A DNA stretch of 33,606 nt from Usnea hakonensis (lineage: Eukaryota > Ascomycota > Lecanoromycetes > Lecanorales > Parmeliaceae), in contig BLJB01000213.1 of the NCBI GenBank assembly GCA_013423325.1, forward strand, positions 1-33,606, in the 5' to 3' direction. The notes below the pieces were generated by a model, which worked only from the letters and a program-made list of their open reading frames with translations, made no database searches and was not told where the DNA came from. Each line of letters opens with the position of its first letter. The first letter of the stretch is position 1. Shown piece after piece: positions 29,993 to 33,606 of the stretch. A program made the position numbers and the translations under genes.

Positions 29993-32900
29993 TCAATAGC
30001 GTTCGATGAGCCAATTTCTCCTTTTCCCCGCTTCCATTTTCTGCAGCATCTCGCTCTCCGCTCGCTTTACCGTTAAATAGGTATTCACCACTGTTTCGCT
30101 GAGAATGTGCCGAAGCTGCTCGTCCGCTTCTAGACAGCTCAGTGCTTCACTTATGCTCTTTGGGAATTGTTCGCCAATCCCGAGCTCCTCTCTTTCTTTG
30201 GCGGTTATCTTCGAGGGATCTTTCCAACAATCCTTCATGACTAAGGGTTCTTTGTCCAAGATACCCTGCAGTCCCACACCGATGACAGCAGCCAAGACAA
30301 GGTATAGGTTTGACAGGCCGTCTACACATCTGATTTCGAAATGGGAGCCTTCGACTCTTCGTAGCGGCGTCTCACGATTTTGTGTGCCCCTATTTCCGAA
30401 TGTCAGCACTATAAGGCCTCATGATAGATATAACACAACAGTAATGGACCTAGGCATAAGCCACATGTCGAAGGAGTGGTCAACATGCTGGTAATACTTA
30501 CCACGCGATCCAGGTACTGCCCGCCCAGACACCGTCTACCACCCGCTCGTAGCTGGCGTCCATTGAGTAAGAGAAAGCTACGATAGCCCTCAGGTGTTTC
30601 AAAACTCCCGCATAAAACGGCTCCCAGTAGTAGGGAGGCGTCAGAGAGATATGAGTGTGCGCTCCAGTGCCGACGGCCTGAGGCGCAAGCTTGGGATACA
30701 GGGTTGCTCGCATGCCAGCATTTGTGGCGGCTGACTGAATGATCTCCTTGGCAGCCACAAGTGCATCCACCGCAAGGACGGGAGACAATGGACCGAGGAT
30801 AAATTCGAATTGCCCGGGGCTGCTCTCAGCGTGACATTGCTCAAGGGTTAGGCCGGCACGCTCCAATTTCTCGAGAATGCCCTCTATAAGGTCCATGAGA
30901 TCGTCCGAATGGAACGCTCGTGCGCTGGACCAAGCATGGCCTTCAGTAAGCGGGATACTGCCATATTTCAATTCACCATTCTGGATTTCTTTGCTCATGA
31001 ATACCACCTCAATCTCGAATCCGACTAGAAGTTCCACACCATGAACCTTGGCTTTTTCAACTTGCTGGCGGAGCGAAGTTCTGGGGCAGATCGCCAGCTC
31101 CTCTCCACCTTTCCTCTGGAGTTCGCACTGGACTGTTGCGTACCCTTTGCGACCACCTAAGTGGAGGCCTGGTCAAGTTGTCGCAGTCAGCACTCGCCTT
31201 CGAAATAGACATAGGGGACTCTAAGGGCTCAAGGTGTACGTACTATCGAATTGAGGGTACATCTTGTGCTCGTTGGTTGCTGAAAATGGAGGGCAGATGA
31301 AATCTGTTTGTAAAAGACCGAAAACCGCTTCCACGACGCTGAGGAACCGGCCCTCGCTGAACATCTTGAGTGCTTGCTTGATCGGGAGTATCCTCAACCG
31401 AAGTGTGTTTGTATAATCCAGCCATTGAAGTCGCAGGAATTGGACTGATGGCTTCTGCTCTAGGAAGCGTTGGAGATGGGCGAAGTTGTTGGGCCAGGAG
31501 GCCTTTGACGGGCTTATATTCGCTGGGGCATTGGAGATAATCGGCACAAGCGAGAGCTGTAATCCGTATAGTTGATTCGCTGTGTTGAACAATATATCTT
31601 GCACAATCTTGACCGCCTCCGTACTTGTCAACGAGCCTTGCTCGAGGTACGTACCCTACGCAACACTTCGAATCAGCACTACTTTTTCTATTGAGTACTA
31701 GCGTCATGAAATAGGTCTTAGGAGTGAGGGAATGGTTGTGCTCGTGCAAAGATTTCTGTGACTAAGGCTGTGCTCCCACGCAAGAAGATGCCATTGAAGT
31801 ATACACACCAAGACCTTCCGTAGCCCTTCTCGGATCTGTATAACGGCCAGAAGGTATGTCTCTGGAAACCAATGACCGTCTGCGCGGCAAGTATTGTCAG
31901 TCACGGGTATTTGAATTAGTCACTGATGAATATCAAGGGGAGCTGACCAGTGCTCCACGCCAATTTCTCAGACGGACAAAGCTCCAAAGCCTGTTCAATG
32001 ATCTTCTCTTGCCCGTACTGACTAACCATTGGAAATACTTCCCCAATGTCGAGCCAGACATTTTCGTAGACGCTTGCGAGATAGCCCGCTTCTCTTGTGA
32101 ACGGATAAGAAGCATGAAGAAGGACAACGTGAACTTTTGGGTAACTTTTGATGAATTCCTGAAGATGACTGGGATTAGACAGCCCCAGATCGATGCTGCC
32201 GACTGATTAACAAGGAAGTCACTGCTCGAGGAAATTTCAAATGGTATCGTACTCATTGTCTCCGAGCTAGAACATGGTGGATTAGTAAAGACTTTGTGGT
32301 AGCACAGATTTATGTACGTACTCCAGTGTGAAATTGAATGGGCTTCTTTGATCCGCTACGTTCTATTACTTTCGCAGCCAAATGAACAAGATATGGATTC
32401 AATCTTTCGTCCTCCAAACGGCGCGAGAGACGTTCCAGGTCTTCGATCGAGAGCGGAGAAGCCACCACATTGCCATCGAATGCTGGGATTTTAAGGCCTA
32501 CTCTGTAACAAATAACAGATTTGAAGCCAGCAACTCCGGGGTCAGAAACCGCTTCCTCGATTGCAGCGGTATATCGTTTGATTATCTGATCCTGAATTTT
32601 GGCACGTGTCTCAGGGGCCGCTCCACGATACTGTTCAAGATGGTCTGTCATGATATTCTCTGCAACCTTCTCAATTCTTACAATTCTTTTGCACTTAAAT
32701 CGGGTTAGTTGGTCATGCCAATCGCACTGATAGACACTTGATGAGTCCAGGCCGTCGTCAATGAGTACAGTTTCGATTCCGTGAAAGCATCGTCGGGCCC
32801 AGGCGTTACCTGGTTCTTTCCTCTTCACTTCGAGAGCACTCTCAACGGCCTCCCAGGTTGGTCCACATTTAAGGATTTGGCAAAGCTGCTTGAGAGCACG

Positions 32901-33357
32901 AAGGTGGGAAAGAGTAGACTTTGCGAATTTGAGAGCGGGCCCGGTGGCCTCGCTTGTGATGGCCATGAAATCATGACGGTCTATTTCAGAAGCAAGCAGC
33001 AGATTATGGGCATCTTGACGGACTCATGGTCAGCATATCACCTTGAGGATAGGTCTTAAATCGTGCGACCAGTCTCAGCAGTCGCTTGCTATGCAATCTG
33101 TCTTGCGACCCGAAAAGCAAGCGCAGCAGGGCAACACAGCTCCGAAAACATGACCTACGATGATCTATTATTGGAGTGACTTCCTTTTCGGGATCAGCAT
33201 AGGTCTTTCGAGGCTGGAAATACGAGTAATGAAACCAATACTCGGTATAGAAGGTGGGCTTTGCGTCTGAATAATGTCTAGTAACTTAAATTCTGGTGCG
33301 AAATTTGAGAAACATGATCCAAATGATACGTACAACGGCCTTCATAAGATCATCCAT
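29993..33357 (-). CDS. FluG-like amidohydrolase / glutamine synthetase fusion, nine exons
   Basis: Minus-strand exons: 33334-33357, 33159-33183, 32322-33013, 32253-32266 (14 nt), 31948-32195, 31809-31879, 31244-31655, 30502-31168 and 29993-30389. The joined frame gives 849 residues. Residues 1 to about 395 form an amidohydrolase-2 TIM barrel with PIIDHHAHNLLL (HxH at 17-19), IQFHTGLGDND, VVLLHASYPF and WSTDGHWFPETY. Residues from about 425 form a type I glutamine synthetase domain with GGRKGYATVQ, VGFEIEVVF, CHAESSPGQFEF, GAHTHIS and NRETPLRRVEGSHFEIR. This fusion is the FluG architecture; Aspergillus nidulans FluG (about 865 residues) is needed for an extracellular sporulation signal, but fungi carry several paralogs, so that role is not assured. 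Both domains keep their key residues. The acceptor of intron 1 is ambiguous (33183/33184 or three bases lower); either choice keeps the frame. Confidence 0.93.
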
Positions 33358-33606
33358 AGCTATTGGTTCTGAATGGGAACAACAAACAGCGCCTTAATGA
33401 AAAGACAAGATGAATCAACGGTATGAAGATTTTCGTTATAAAATATATAGCCTAGAGGCGTAAACTGTCATTATAAGAATGGTAATGTGACTTGTACGGG
33501 AACAGCTTCGCAAAAGAAGTGGTTGTTGGTTGCCTAGAGCACCATTGTTGGAATGGGCCTGCAATTCGGTAATTAGCTTGCAGTCAAAATGGAGCTATGA
33601 CCACTA
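33358..33606 (-). promoter_or_regulatory. Upstream region of the FluG-like gene with TATA-like stretch
   Basis: On the minus strand a TATATATTTTATA stretch (33437-33449) lies about 80-90 bases before the start codon at 33357, a plausible TATA element. The rest, to the window end, shows no frame of note. Confidence 0.4.

Noticed and set aside
3270..33357. Possible secondary-metabolite cluster (NmrA-like regulator, amidase, glycosyltransferase, FluG-like)
   Set aside because: No polyketide synthase, peptide synthetase, terpene cyclase, P450, transporter or cluster regulator is present, and most interleaved genes are housekeeping.

Overview
This is nuclear DNA of a filamentous ascomycete (Pezizomycotina). 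The evidence is the gene set (COP9 signalosome subunit 5, ligase IV for non-homologous end joining, a FluG-like fusion enzyme, an NmrA-like protein), many short spliceosomal introns (about 46-150 bp, donors such as GTACGT/GTATGT, CTAAC/CTGAC-like branch sites), and an AT-rich repeat block that looks damaged by repeat-induced point mutation (RIP). I cannot fix the class or species; Leotiomycetes or Dothideomycetes are guesses only.

Layout. Bases 1-2285 are a repeat block: a 17-bp tandem array, then a large foldback-type element (about 197-2152). Its long inverted arms enclose two oppositely oriented arrays of a TACTCTATTTAATAC/AGTAGTACT-type repeat. Next come a single-exon NmrA-like protein (3270-4211, +) and a type II membrane glycosyltransferase (5252-6523, -). 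An intron-split ribosomal protein eL32 gene (7665-8410, -) has no long open frame and had to be reconstructed by splicing. A class A DnaJ co-chaperone of the Xdj1 type follows (8845 to about 10319, -).

The middle holds mitochondrial glutamyl-tRNA synthetase (10659-12689, +), the COP9 deneddylase CSN5 (12776-13854, -), an Ase1/MAP65 microtubule bundler (14225-16681, +) and an Irs4/Tax4-type EH-domain protein (17400-19100, -). The right part holds a predicted secreted amidase (19444-21525, -), DNA ligase IV in nine exons (22449-26111, +), an unnamed serine-rich protein with a conserved-looking C-terminal box (26776-28245, -), and a FluG-like amidohydrolase/glutamine synthetase fusion in nine exons (29993-33357, -).

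The genes do not form a pathway or a secondary-metabolite cluster. They are mostly conserved housekeeping genes (translation, protein folding and turnover, cytoskeleton, DNA repair) next to a repeat-rich edge. For every multi-exon gene I checked that exon lengths keep the frame and that the joined protein runs through the family motifs. I found no tRNA, rRNA or CRISPR array. The most unusual structures are the foldback element, a 14-nt coding micro-exon in the FluG-like gene, a probable GC-AG intron in the amidase, and a perfect 11-bp GATA-containing hairpin upstream of the unnamed gene.
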